Source: Lachnospiraceae bacterium (GTDB lineage Bacteria > Bacillota > Clostridia > Lachnospirales > Lachnospiraceae). Taken from it: 62,545 bases of DNA. Positions 17,057 through 24,619 of the stretch are shown here, piece after piece. The notes under the pieces are model-generated. The model worked only from the letters and a program-made list of their open reading frames with translations. It made no database searches and was not told the DNA's origin. Made by a program: the position numbers and the translations under genes. Within the stretch, counting starts at the first letter, position 1; each line of letters opens with the position of its first letter. The stretch is taken from contig JAFSIQ010000007.1 of assembly GCA_017439675.1 (NCBI GenBank), positions 84,310 to 146,854 of the forward strand, given 5' to 3'.

Positions 17057-17085
17057 TTGCATAGTGTGATTTTCTTGTGTATACT
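17057..17085 (+). promoter_or_regulatory. Promoter of the second RNA/toxin module
   Basis: TTGCAT, exactly 17 nt, then TATACT. The same layout as at 16631. Transcription would start near 17092, about 55 nt before the first tandem repeat. Confidence 0.65.
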
Positions 17086-17146
17086 ATAATTAATAGATAG
17101 GCTATATGCCTATCATGTGGACTGACACATTCAATCCGACATTCTT

Positions 17147-17293
17147 TTCAGACTATGGGTGCTGAACAGTTGACTGGCAACGGAAAAACCAGAGTACTTG
17201 TCAGACTATGGGTGCTGACCGGTTGGCGGACAACGGTAAAATCAGTCATAAGAGGAAGGTGACACAAGCTGCGGCGAGTGTACCTTCCTTTTT
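17147..17293 (+). ncRNA. Candidate antitoxin RNA: two 53-nt structured repeats plus terminator
   Basis: Two tandem units start at 17148 and 17201, about 75% identical. Each has a hairpin with an invariant 10-nt loop ACTATGGGTG. Its stem changes from TTCAG/CTGAA in unit 1 to GTCAG/CTGAC in unit 2, a compensated pair. Each also has a second hairpin GTTG-N5-CAAC with a variable loop. A strong terminator follows at once (GGAAGGT-g-ACAC / GTGT-ACCTTCC, TTTTT), then a ribosome binding site and the 17328 gene. Repeats, attenuating terminator and nuclease gene in this order are the signature layout of type III toxin-antitoxin loci. Confidence 0.6.
17254..17293 (+). terminator. Attenuating terminator between repeat RNA and toxin-like gene
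   Basis: An 11-bp stem with one bulged G, loop AAGCTGCGGCGA, followed by five T. It ends about 35 nt before the coding start. Confidence 0.85.
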
Positions 17294-17327
17294 CTGTTAA
17301 AGGAGAAGCTTATTATATGAGGTGAAT

Positions 17328-17942
17328 ATGACAAAAGAGAAAGCGATTGCAATCATACATCAAAGTGCACAAGAGTTTGAAAGGAATCTTTGTGGTAAAC
17401 AAATTATGTTTATATTCAGAGATGGTAATAATCATGTGGATTATATAGAAGTGCGTTTTCGTTCACAGAATTTTCTGCATTTTACAGGAGTTAAGACAGC
17501 AAGAGGGCTGTCAGCTAATGATTTCTATCGTTCTGTGCTACGACATAGATTGGCTTTGACGGATTTTACATTTAGTGATCAACATACTACAGATATGAAA
17601 TTAAGCGTGTTATCATCTATAATGAATATTGATAAGACGGCACGAATGGTTGGGAATTATATTGGTGGTCATACAGATTTGTATACAGAAAAAGTAACGG
17701 GTACTACTACTGCAAGTCTTGGTCTTATACAAAAGAATGATTATTATTTACCCAATAGTGTATTGAAAGAGGATATTCGTGACATTGTAGCAAGGCCACC
17801 TGGTAAGATATTTTTAATATGCAAGAAGAATATTAATGATACATTGTATACACAGGTTACTTATAAAAGTAAGAATATGAAGATTACACCGAAATGTTTG
17901 AATCAAGATATTCTGACAAAGATAGATAGTGATATATTATGA
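17328..17942 (+). CDS. PBECR4-like nuclease, candidate toxin of a type III-like system
   Basis: A 204-residue protein that I place, from memory of the family pattern, with the phage-associated Barnase/EndoU/ColicinE5/RelE-like nucleases (PBECR4). It has 'RFRSQNFLHFTGVKTARGLS' near 50, a central Lys/His-rich part, 'DLYTEKVTGTTTASLGLIQK' near 125 and 'YYLPNSVLKEDIRDIVARPP' near 145. No signal peptide or membrane segment is seen. A GTG at 17322 is an alternative start; AGGTGA is 2 nt from the ATG and AAAGGAG is 16 nt from the GTG, so neither is ideal. Weak translation would suit a toxin. It follows the tandem-repeat RNA and terminator, and precedes an XRE gene by 73 nt. Cleavage activity is inferred, not shown. 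Confidence 0.6.
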   Translation: MTKEKAIAIIHQSAQEFERNLCGKQIMFIFRDGNNHVDYIEVRFRSQNFLHFTGVKTARGLSANDFYRSVLRHRLALTDFTFSDQHTTDMKLSVLSSIMNIDKTARMVGNYIGGHTDLYTEKVTGTTTASLGLIQKNDYYLPNSVLKEDIRDIVARPPGKIFLICKKNINDTLYTQVTYKSKNMKITPKCLNQDILTKIDSDIL

Positions 17943-17966
17943 TACATAACATGAAGAGTGCCACTT

Positions 17967-17983
17967 GGTGACAGATTATCACC
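17967..17983 (+). promoter_or_regulatory. Inverted repeat before the XRE gene
   Basis: GGTGA-cagatta-TCACC lies 32 nt before the XRE start. It may be its operator or a small hairpin in the toxin-XRE transcript. Confidence 0.35.
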
Positions 17984-18015
17984 CACTGAAAATAACCTAG
18001 AAAAGGAGTACCCAC

Positions 18016-18297
18016 ATGGAACCAAGAATTGAGATGGATTACATTTATGATAATAATGGAGAGAAGATATTGATTGAGCAGGAGCAATCTCGTGCCAAAG
18101 AAGAAGTGATAGAGCAATTCATTCGCTATCGTAAGAGCAAGAAGATGACACAGGAAGACCTTGCCAAGAAAGTAGGTGTTCCACGAACCAATATTACAAG
18201 ATTTGAGAGCGGAAGATATAATCCAAGTCTTGAGATGATGGTTAAGGTGGCTACAGCACTAGGAATGAAGTTAAGTATCACATTGGAAGAACAGTAG
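18016..18297 (+). CDS. XRE-family regulator, HigA-like antitoxin candidate
   Basis: A 93-residue protein with a 35-residue N-terminal extension and a clean HTH_3 domain: 'FIRYRKSKKMTQEDLAKKVG' then 'RTNITRFESGRYNPSLEMMV' and 'ALGMKLSITLEEQ'. That ending is usual in HigA-type antitoxins. AAAAGGAG lies 8 nt before the ATG. It directly follows the PBECR4-like gene in the same direction with no terminator between, so it is probably cotranscribed. It may repress the locus, act as a second (protein) antitoxin, or be unrelated. Confidence 0.85.
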   Translation: MEPRIEMDYIYDNNGEKILIEQEQSRAKEEVIEQFIRYRKSKKMTQEDLAKKVGVPRTNITRFESGRYNPSLEMMVKVATALGMKLSITLEEQ

Positions 18298-18361
18298 AAC
18301 AAAGAATGTACTGAATAGGTTTAGTAGAGGGAGATTATATAGTGCGAAATCCCTAGATTTC

Positions 18362-18390
18362 TTGACAAAATATCCCTGTGTGGTTACAAT
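18362..18390 (+). promoter_or_regulatory. Promoter of leuS
   Basis: TTGACA, exactly 17 nt, then TACAAT. The leader is about 120 nt and contains GGGC-AAT-GCCC just before the ribosome binding site. No T-box features are seen. Confidence 0.65.
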
Positions 18391-18513
18391 GTATAGGTTA
18401 AAGATTGTGTTGCGAGATGTATCTAGAATGTCAGTAGTACAATATGATTTTTGACAAATAATAAATGATGTACAAAATGCGGGCAATGCCCAATGATAAT
18501 AGGAGGAGAAACA

Positions 18514-20943
18514 ATGGCAACAGCATATAATCACAAGCTGATTGAAGGCAAATGGCGTAAGAATTGGGAAGCAAACCCAATCAATGTAGAAGATGGTAAG
18601 AAACCAAAGTATTATTGTTTGGATATGTTCCCATATCCATCAGGTAATGGACTTCATGTAGGACACTGGAGAGGATATGTAATCTCTGATGTGTGGAGCC
18701 GTTACAAGATGATGCAGGGATATTATTTGATTCACCCAATGGGATGGGATGCGTTTGGTCTTCCGGCTGAGAATTATGCGATTCAGAATGGAGTACATCC
18801 AAGTGTAGCAGTTGAGCGTAATGTTGCAAACTTCAAGCGTCAGATGAATGAGATTGCTGCAATCTATGACTGGGATAGAGAAGTAAATACCACAGATCCA
18901 GAATACTATAAGTGGACACAGTGGATTTTTGTAAAAATGTTCAAGGAAGGTCTTGCCTATGAGAAGGAGATGCCAATTAACTGGTGTCCGTCTTGTAAGA
19001 CAGGTCTTGCAAATGAAGAGGTTGTGGATGGTAAGTGTGAGCGTTGTCATAGCGAAGTAACCAAGAAGAATCTTCGTCAGTGGATGTTGAAGATTACAGC
19101 TTATGCAGACCGTTTGTTATCTGACCTTGATAAGCTTGACTGGCCAGAGAAGGTTAAGAAGATGCAGTCTGACTGGATTGGCAAGTCTTATGGTGCAGAG
19201 GTTGACTTTAAGGTGGATGGTATGGATGAGAGCATTACTGTCTATACTACACGTCCAGATACATTGTGGGGTGCAACATTTATGGTACTTGCACCAGAGC
19301 ATGCATTAGCAGCAAAGCTTGCTACAGATGAGACAAGGCAAGCAGTTGAAAAGTACATTTTCGATTCTTCTATGAAGTCTAACGTAGACCGTATGCAGGA
19401 TAAGGAAAAGACTGGTGTATTCACAGGTTCTTACGCAATCAATCCATTGAATGGTAAGAAGACACCAATCTGGTTAGCGGATTATGTATTAGCAGATTAT
19501 GGTACAGGTGCAATCATGTGTGTACCTGCTCATGATGATAGGGACTTTGAGTTTGCAAAGAAGTTTGATTTACCAATTATTCAGGTTATCGCAAAAGATG
19601 GCGTAGAAATTGAGAATATGGAAGAAGCTTACACAGAGGCTGTTGGTACCATGATTAATTCTGGTGATTGGAATGGTATGGAATCTTCTGTATTGAAGGT
19701 GGAAGCACCAGCTATGATCGAGAAGATGGGCTATGGTAAGAAGACCACCAATTACAAGTTGCGTGACTGGGTATTCTCTCGTCAGCGTTATTGGGGTGAG
19801 CCAATTCCTATTATTCATTGTCCAGATTGTGGAGCAGTTGCAGTACCTGAAGAACAGTTGCCGGTATTGCTTCCAGATGTAGAGAAATATGAGCCAACTG
19901 GAACAGGAGAATCACCACTTGCAGCCATTGACTCATGGGTGAATACCACATGTCCATGCTGTGGTAAGCCTGCAAAACGTGAGACAAACACAATGCCACA
20001 GTGGGCTGGTTCTTCATGGTATTTCTTACGTTATGTGGATAACAAGAATCCGAATGAATTAGTGAACAAGGAAAAGGCTGACAAGTATTTGCCGGTTGAT
20101 ATGTATATCGGTGGTGTAGAGCATGCAGTATTGCATTTGTTGTATGCACGTTTCTATACCAAGTTCTTAAATGATATTGGAGTAGTAGACTTTGATGAGC
20201 CATTTACCAAGTTATTTAACCAGGGTATGGTTTGTGGTCGTGATAAGGTAACAGGTGCAGCTACGAAGATGAGTAAGTCACTTGGTAACATCGTTTCTCC
20301 GGATGATATGGTAAACGATTATGGTTGTGACTCTTTAAGACTTTACGAGTTGTTCATCGGACCACCAGAGTTAGACTCTATCTGGGATGACAGAGGAATT
20401 GATGGTGTATACCGTTTCCTTACACGTCTCTATACGATGGCAGTTAAGAATATTGAGAATCCTGGCGCAGAGACACCAGAGCTTATCAAGCTTCGTAACC
20501 GTATGGTTTATGATATTACAACCCGTTTGGAGAGCTTCTCTTTGAATACAGTTATTTCTGGTTTCATGGAGTACAACAATAAGTTGGTTGATCTTACAAA
20601 GAATGGTGGGGTAGACAGAGAGACCATTAAGACATTGGTTCAGTTGATTGCACCATTTGCACCTCACATGGGTGAAGAACTTTGGGAGATGTTAGGTGAG
20701 AGTGGTTCTGTCTTCCACACAACATGGCCAACTTTTGATAAGGCAGCGATGGAGGATGATGTCATTACCATTCCTGTTCAGATTAATGGTAAGACAAAGG
20801 GAACCATTGATATCGCTAAAGATGCTGTTAAGGATGATGTGATTGCCAAGGGTAAGGAAGCAATTGCTGACAAGCTTGAAGGCTTGAATGTTATCAAGGA
20901 GATTTATGTTCCTGGCAAGATTGTGAATATTGTTGCGAAGTAA
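18514..20943 (+). CDS. leuS: Leucyl-tRNA synthetase
   Basis: An 809-residue class I aminoacyl-tRNA synthetase that charges tRNA-Leu. The HIGH-type motif is 'HVGH' (about 48-51) in 'YPSGNGLHVGHWRGY', and KMSKS is at about 585 in 'TKMSKSLGNIV'. Between them are a zinc-type 'CPSCKTGLANEEVVDGKCERC' region (about 160-180) and the editing domain with 'TTRPDTLWGATF'. The C-terminal end matches the usual bacterial LeuRS tail. Length is normal for the family. ATG 18514 follows AGGAGG by 7 nt. It is an ordinary housekeeping gene with its own promoter; no tRNA-dependent leader was found. Confidence 0.97.
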   Translation: MATAYNHKLIEGKWRKNWEANPINVEDGKKPKYYCLDMFPYPSGNGLHVGHWRGYVISDVWSRYKMMQGYYLIHPMGWDAFGLPAENYAIQNGVHPSVAVERNVANFKRQMNEIAAIYDWDREVNTTDPEYYKWTQWIFVKMFKEGLAYEKEMPINWCPSCKTGLANEEVVDGKCERCHSEVTKKNLRQWMLKITAYADRLLSDLDKLDWPEKVKKMQSDWIGKSYGAEVDFKVDGMDESITVYTTRPDTLWGATFMVLAPEHALAAKLATDETRQAVEKYIFDSSMKSNVDRMQDKEKTGVFTGSYAINPLNGKKTPIWLADYVLADYGTGAIMCVPAHDDRDFEFAKKFDLPIIQVIAKDGVEIENMEEAYTEAVGTMINSGDWNGMESSVLKVEAPAMIEKMGYGKKTTNYKLRDWVFSRQRYWGEPIPIIHCPDCGAVAVPEEQLPVLLPDVEKYEPTGTGESPLAAIDSWVNTTCPCCGKPAKRETNTMPQWAGSSWYFLRYVDNKNPNELVNKEKADKYLPVDMYIGGVEHAVLHLLYARFYTKFLNDIGVVDFDEPFTKLFNQGMVCGRDKVTGAATKMSKSLGNIVSPDDMVNDYGCDSLRLYELFIGPPELDSIWDDRGIDGVYRFLTRLYTMAVKNIENPGAETPELIKLRNRMVYDITTRLESFSLNTVISGFMEYNNKLVDLTKNGGVDRETIKTLVQLIAPFAPHMGEELWEMLGESGSVFHTTWPTFDKAAMEDDVITIPVQINGKTKGTIDIAKDAVKDDVIAKGKEAIADKLEGLNVIKEIYVPGKIVNIVAK

Positions 20944-20971
20944 ATGAAGTTAATATTAGGAAAAATTTAAG

Positions 20972-21264
20972 GGGGCAAACCTCATCATGCACTTTTTGTC
21001 ATTTTGAACGATAATTATGATTTTGCGACCTGCGAAGAACATATAGTTTTTCTTAGTGTTTTATTTGGCAAACAGTGATTTTCCAACAGGACGTTGGAAA
21101 AAGGCTTAGTTGAGCCCATGGATGGCGAATCTAAGCCGGTCACGTTATGTGTTAATGCTTTCTGCAAAACACTTAGAAAACCTTATGTTTGTAGACTTGA
21201 GCAAAACATAATTATGTTAAAAAATGACACCTGCATGATGCGTTTGCTCCTTCATTTTTAGGAG
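20972..21264 (+). promoter_or_regulatory. Large structured leader RNA of prfC
   Basis: The 328-nt gap before prfC is filled by one long imperfect hairpin. The left arm (20972-21070) matches the reverse complement of 21150-21250 in many blocks: CATCATGCA, GTCATTTT, ATAATTATG, TTTTGC and TTAGTGTTTT. The apex is a junction closed by GTGA/TCAC (21075/21140), with hairpins TTCCAAC/GTTGGAA and GGCTTAG/CTAAGCC. At the 3' end CTCC (21247) can pair either with GGGG of the left arm or with GGAG of the prfC ribosome binding site. This suggests control of translation. It could also be an independent ncRNA. No known class was recognised. Confidence 0.6.
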
Positions 21265-21271
21265 AGAAATC

Positions 21272-22864
21272 ATGGCAGATTTAAAGAAAGAGATTGAAAA
21301 GAGAAGAACCTTTGCGATTATTTCCCATCCGGATGCGGGTAAAACCACTTTAACAGAGAAATTCTTGTTATTTGGCGGTGCAATTAATACTGCGGGTTCC
21401 GTTAAGGGAAAAGCAAATTCCAAGTATGCAGTTTCAGATTGGATGGATATTGAAAAGGAAAGAGGTATTTCTGTAACATCTTCTGTACTTCAGTTTGAGT
21501 ATGATGGGTATTGCATCAACATTTTGGATACTCCGGGACATCAGGATTTCTCGGAGGATACCTATCGAACCCTTATGGCGGCTGATTCTGCGGTAATGGT
21601 AATAGATGCTTCTAAGGGTGTTGAGGCACAGACTATCAAATTATTCAAGGTTTGTGTCATGCGTCATATTCCGATTTTTACATTTATCAATAAGATGGAC
21701 CGAGATGCAAAGGATACCTTTGAATTGTTAGATGATATTGAGACGGTATTGGGTATTCAGACTTGTCCGGTGAACTGGCCAATTGGTTCGGGTAAGGAAT
21801 TTAAGGGTGTATATGACAGAGAAACACGTGTGGTTTCTAAGTTCCAGGCAGTTTCTACTGGTGGAGCAAAGAAGGCTGCTGAAACAGATTATTCTATAGA
21901 TGACGCAGATTTACAAAATGATATCGGTGAGATTCTATACAATCAGTTGATGGAAGAAGTAGAGCTTTTGGATGGAGCAAGTGAGCCATTAGATTTAGAG
22001 AAGGTGAACCGTGGTGAATTGTCACCTGTATTCTTTGGTTCGGCACTTAACACATTTGGTATCGAAACCTTTTTGAATCATTTCCTGGCCATGACAAGTT
22101 CACCACTTCCAAGAATGTCCAATGAAGGTGAAATTGATCCTATGTCAGAGGATTTCTCTGCATTTGTATTTAAGATTCAGGCAAATATGAACAAGGCACA
22201 CCGCGATAGAATTGCATTTATGAGAGTTTGCTCCGGTAAGTTTGACGCGAGTAAGGACGTGTACCATGTACAAAGTAAACGTAAGCTGAAATTGTCTCAG
22301 CCACAGCAGCTTATGGCACAGGATAGAAAGATTGTGGATGAGGCCTATGCAGGTGATGTGATAGGTGTTCATGATGCTGGTTTGTTCTCTATTGGAGACA
22401 CTGTATGTCAGCCTGGTAGGAAGTTTGAGTATGAAGGTATTCCTACCTTTGCACCGGAACATTTCTGCCGTGTTGTGCAGATGAATACCATGAAGCGTAA
22501 GCAGTTCGTACAAGGTGTTACCCAGATTGCCCAGGAAGGTGCGATTCAGATTTTCCAGGAGTACACAGCGGGAATGTCTGAGATTATCGTGGGAGTAGTA
22601 GGTGTACTTCAGTTTGAGGTATTGAAATATCGTTTGGAGAATGAGTACGGTTGTGAGATTAAGCTTGAACCATTGCCATATAACTTTATTCGCTGGATTA
22701 AGGATCCATCTACGGATGTGAATTCCTTGAAACGTGTAAATGAAGTTAAGAAGGTAAAGGATATGAAGGGCAATCCGCTTCTGTTGTTTACCAACCAATG
22801 GACGATTAATACGGTATTGGAGCACAACGAAGGATTGGAGCTTCTTGAATTTAGAAAAAATTAA
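21272..22864 (+). CDS. prfC: Peptide chain release factor 3
   Basis: A 530-residue translational GTPase that recycles RF1/RF2 from the ribosome after peptide release. G1 'SHPDAGKTT' (about 18-26), G2 region 'DIEKERGISVTSSV', G3 'DTPGH' and G4 'NKMDRD' are present. The C-terminal 'FEVLKYRLENEYG' region is typical of RF3 and differs from EF-G. Length is normal. The ribosome binding site GGAG is 9 nt before the ATG and lies at the edge of a large RNA structure that could mask it. RF3 is absent from many bacteria, so a dedicated leader would be of interest. Confidence 0.96.
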   Translation: MADLKKEIEKRRTFAIISHPDAGKTTLTEKFLLFGGAINTAGSVKGKANSKYAVSDWMDIEKERGISVTSSVLQFEYDGYCINILDTPGHQDFSEDTYRTLMAADSAVMVIDASKGVEAQTIKLFKVCVMRHIPIFTFINKMDRDAKDTFELLDDIETVLGIQTCPVNWPIGSGKEFKGVYDRETRVVSKFQAVSTGGAKKAAETDYSIDDADLQNDIGEILYNQLMEEVELLDGASEPLDLEKVNRGELSPVFFGSALNTFGIETFLNHFLAMTSSPLPRMSNEGEIDPMSEDFSAFVFKIQANMNKAHRDRIAFMRVCSGKFDASKDVYHVQSKRKLKLSQPQQLMAQDRKIVDEAYAGDVIGVHDAGLFSIGDTVCQPGRKFEYEGIPTFAPEHFCRVVQMNTMKRKQFVQGVTQIAQEGAIQIFQEYTAGMSEIIVGVVGVLQFEVLKYRLENEYGCEIKLEPLPYNFIRWIKDPSTDVNSLKRVNEVKKVKDMKGNPLLLFTNQWTINTVLEHNEGLELLEFRKN

Positions 22865-22892
22865 CGTTGGAAACAAGTTAAGAATACGAACG

Positions 22893-22924
22893 CAGATAGA
22901 ATCCGGCAAGCCGAATTCTATCTG
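22893..22924 (+). terminator. Hairpin after prfC
   Basis: CAGATAGAAT pairs exactly with ATTCTATCTG, with inner CGG/CCG. There is no T-run, so it may stabilise or process the RNA rather than terminate it. Confidence 0.5.
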
Positions 22925-22943
22925 TGATTAGGGGAACAAAATA

Positions 22944-24221
22944 GTGAGAACTAAGGTAAGAATGGTGTTGTTACTTTTGATGTTATTGGTGCCGTGTAAG
23001 ATTTCATTTGCTGTAACTGATTTGACTGTTGAGACGACAAAGCAACCGAAGGATCGGGTTGAGGTTGCTTGGAATGTAGTGGATGGAGCAACACAGTATC
23101 AGGTATTGATGTCAGAGGGAAACAAAGACAATTACAAAGTGAAAGCGACCTTATCTTCTGAGAATGTGGGCGCAAATGCATATGCAGAAGAAATTGCCAT
23201 GGAACGACTTTCAGCCACTATCGGAAGTATATCTAAGAAAAAGCAATATTATTTTTTGGTGCAGGCACTGAGTGCAGATGGTGCTGTCATTGCACAGGAT
23301 ACAACAGATTTGTATAATGGTGATATTGTATCTACCACAAAGCAGAAATATTCTTACGCTGATATGAAAAAGGATATTAAGCAGTTGGAAAAAAAGTACG
23401 CTGATTATATTGAGGTGAATATCATTGGAACTACCGTTGACAAGCGTAATATCTATGATGTGATATTGGGAAATCCTAATGCGGAAAAATGTGTGGTATT
23501 TCAAGCTAGTATTCATGCAAGAGAATATATGACATCACAGCTTGTAATGGAGCAGATGGAGTATTATCTTGATAATTACAACAAAAAATACGATGGAAAA
23601 ACCTACAAAAAGATATTTGATGAGGTTTGTGTTCATGTAGTTGCTATGTCTAATCCGGATGGTGTCACTATTTCTCAACAGGGATTTGGCGGAATACGGA
23701 GTACAGTTCTCCGTAAGAAATTGAAAAAAATGCGTGGTGCGAATAACACGACTGTCTGGAAGGCAAATGCCAGAGGTGTAGATTTGAACCGGCAATTTAA
23801 TTATCGCTTTAAATATGTGAAGAAGTGGAAGAAGGGTTCTTATGCTATGTATGGTGGCAGGAATCCGGTTTCTGAAAATGAATCTAAATCCTTGGTGAAG
23901 CTAGTAAATGATGTGAATCCGAAAGCAGTGGTGAACTATCATGCCATGGGTAATGTGATATATTGTAATTATGGGGCATCGAAGAAGATGCAGAAAAAGG
24001 TGTATCAGTTATCTGGTGAAATTCGAAGTCTCACAGGCTATTCTTATATGGGCTTAGACCAGACGCCGGGGTTTGCCAATTGGCTTGTTTGTAAGAAAGG
24101 AATACCGTCTTGTACGGTGGAAATTGGAATGCATACAACGCCAGTTCCAATCAGTCAGTTTAAGACAGTTTGGAAGCAGAATAAGAACGTTATGGTAGCA
24201 GTTGCTAAGATGTATGATTAA
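22944..24221 (+). CDS. Secreted M14-family zinc carboxypeptidase
   Basis: A 425-residue exported peptidase. A signal peptide (1-24, ending 'CKISFA') is followed by a fibronectin-III-like domain (about 25-125), then the M14 domain. Zinc and catalytic motifs are 'QASIHARE' (H and E), 'NPDGV', the substrate Arg in 'ANARGVDLNRQFNY', the third zinc ligand in 'NYHAMGN', and the catalytic Glu in 'CTVEIGM'. All key residues are kept, so it should be active on peptides outside the cell, possibly cell-wall peptides. The start is GTG 22944 with AGGGGAA 8 nt upstream. It ends in a strong terminator. Confidence 0.93.
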   Translation: MRTKVRMVLLLLMLLVPCKISFAVTDLTVETTKQPKDRVEVAWNVVDGATQYQVLMSEGNKDNYKVKATLSSENVGANAYAEEIAMERLSATIGSISKKKQYYFLVQALSADGAVIAQDTTDLYNGDIVSTTKQKYSYADMKKDIKQLEKKYADYIEVNIIGTTVDKRNIYDVILGNPNAEKCVVFQASIHAREYMTSQLVMEQMEYYLDNYNKKYDGKTYKKIFDEVCVHVVAMSNPDGVTISQQGFGGIRSTVLRKKLKKMRGANNTTVWKANARGVDLNRQFNYRFKYVKKWKKGSYAMYGGRNPVSENESKSLVKLVNDVNPKAVVNYHAMGNVIYCNYGASKKMQKKVYQLSGEIRSLTGYSYMGLDQTPGFANWLVCKKGIPSCTVEIGMHTTPVPISQFKTVWKQNKNVMVAVAKMYD

Positions 24222-24250
24222 GAACGAGTCGCATGGCGACTCGTTCTTTC
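24221..24250. terminator. Strong bidirectional terminator
   Basis: A perfect 12-bp stem AGAACGAGTCGC / GCGACTCGTTCT with loop ATG, followed by TTCTG. It separates the convergent carboxypeptidase and the 24253 gene. Confidence 0.85.
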
Positions 24251-24252
24251 TG

Positions 24253-24519
24253 TTAGCGGAAAAATCCCATGAGCATATCAACCTTTTGTTGTTCTTCAGG
24301 GGTCATTCCTTGTTTCATAATGCGAATCAGCAACGCAGTTTCTTCTTTTGTAAAATTCAACTTCCTTTTGGAAAGTTCTTTGTTAACTGTCATAATCCTT
24401 GGTAGCATAGATTCAGGTGTAGTGCTCTCACCATTTAAGGCAAGCTCCTTAATGACCTGTTGTTTCACCGGATGTAATTTTCTAAACTCCGGTGTGGTGA
24501 AAAAATCTTCTGGATTCAT
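24253..24519 (-). CDS. Conserved small protein of unknown function
   Basis: An 88-residue soluble, mostly helical protein starting 'MNPEDFFTTPEFRKLHPVKQ' and ending 'EEQQKVDMLMGFFR'. GGAGG lies 7 nt before the ATG on the minus strand, so it is a real gene. It is the second gene of a minus-strand pair after the 218-residue protein at 24619. No domain was recognised; I believe similar proteins occur in Lachnospiraceae. The Met-rich helical tail resembles the Met-rich helix of its neighbour, which suggests they act together. Confidence 0.7.
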   Translation of the reverse strand: MNPEDFFTTPEFRKLHPVKQQVIKELALNGESTTPESMLPRIMTVNKELSKRKLNFTKEETALLIRIMKQGMTPEEQQKVDMLMGFFR

Positions 24520-24548
24520 AAATTAACCTCCATTTTCATAATTTGATG

Positions 24549-24619
24549 ATATAAGTGTCAAAAGTACAAAAAGCGATTTTGCTTGCAGAAGGAGCTTTTT
24601 GATTTTAGTTGACTTATAT
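24549..24619 (+). repeat. Conserved structured intergenic element, copy A
   Basis: The core 24553-24606 contains GTGTCAAAAG, an inner hairpin TTTTGC-TT-GCAGAA and a closing CTTTTTGATTTTA. It matches 51262-51315 closely in sequence and position of elements. Outer pairing continues here as ATATAAG/CTTATAT. Both copies are preceded by ATGATATA. It lies between two minus-strand genes, so it could be a small RNA on the plus strand or a transcript-processing structure on the minus strand. Confidence 0.6.

Noticed and set aside
17147-17253. CRISPR array
   Set aside because: Only two units, adjacent without spacers, themselves structured and followed by a terminator. No cas genes.
18298-18513. T-box leader for leuS
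   Set aside because: The gap lacks the conserved AGGGTGGNACCGCG sequence and a specifier-loop structure; a plain promoter with a 120-nt leader explains it.
20972-21250. Insertion sequence or MITE with terminal inverted repeats
   Set aside because: The arms are imperfect with many internal loops, there is no target-site duplication that I can see, no transposase, and the structure ends exactly at the prfC ribosome binding site. A MITE cannot be excluded without genome copies.
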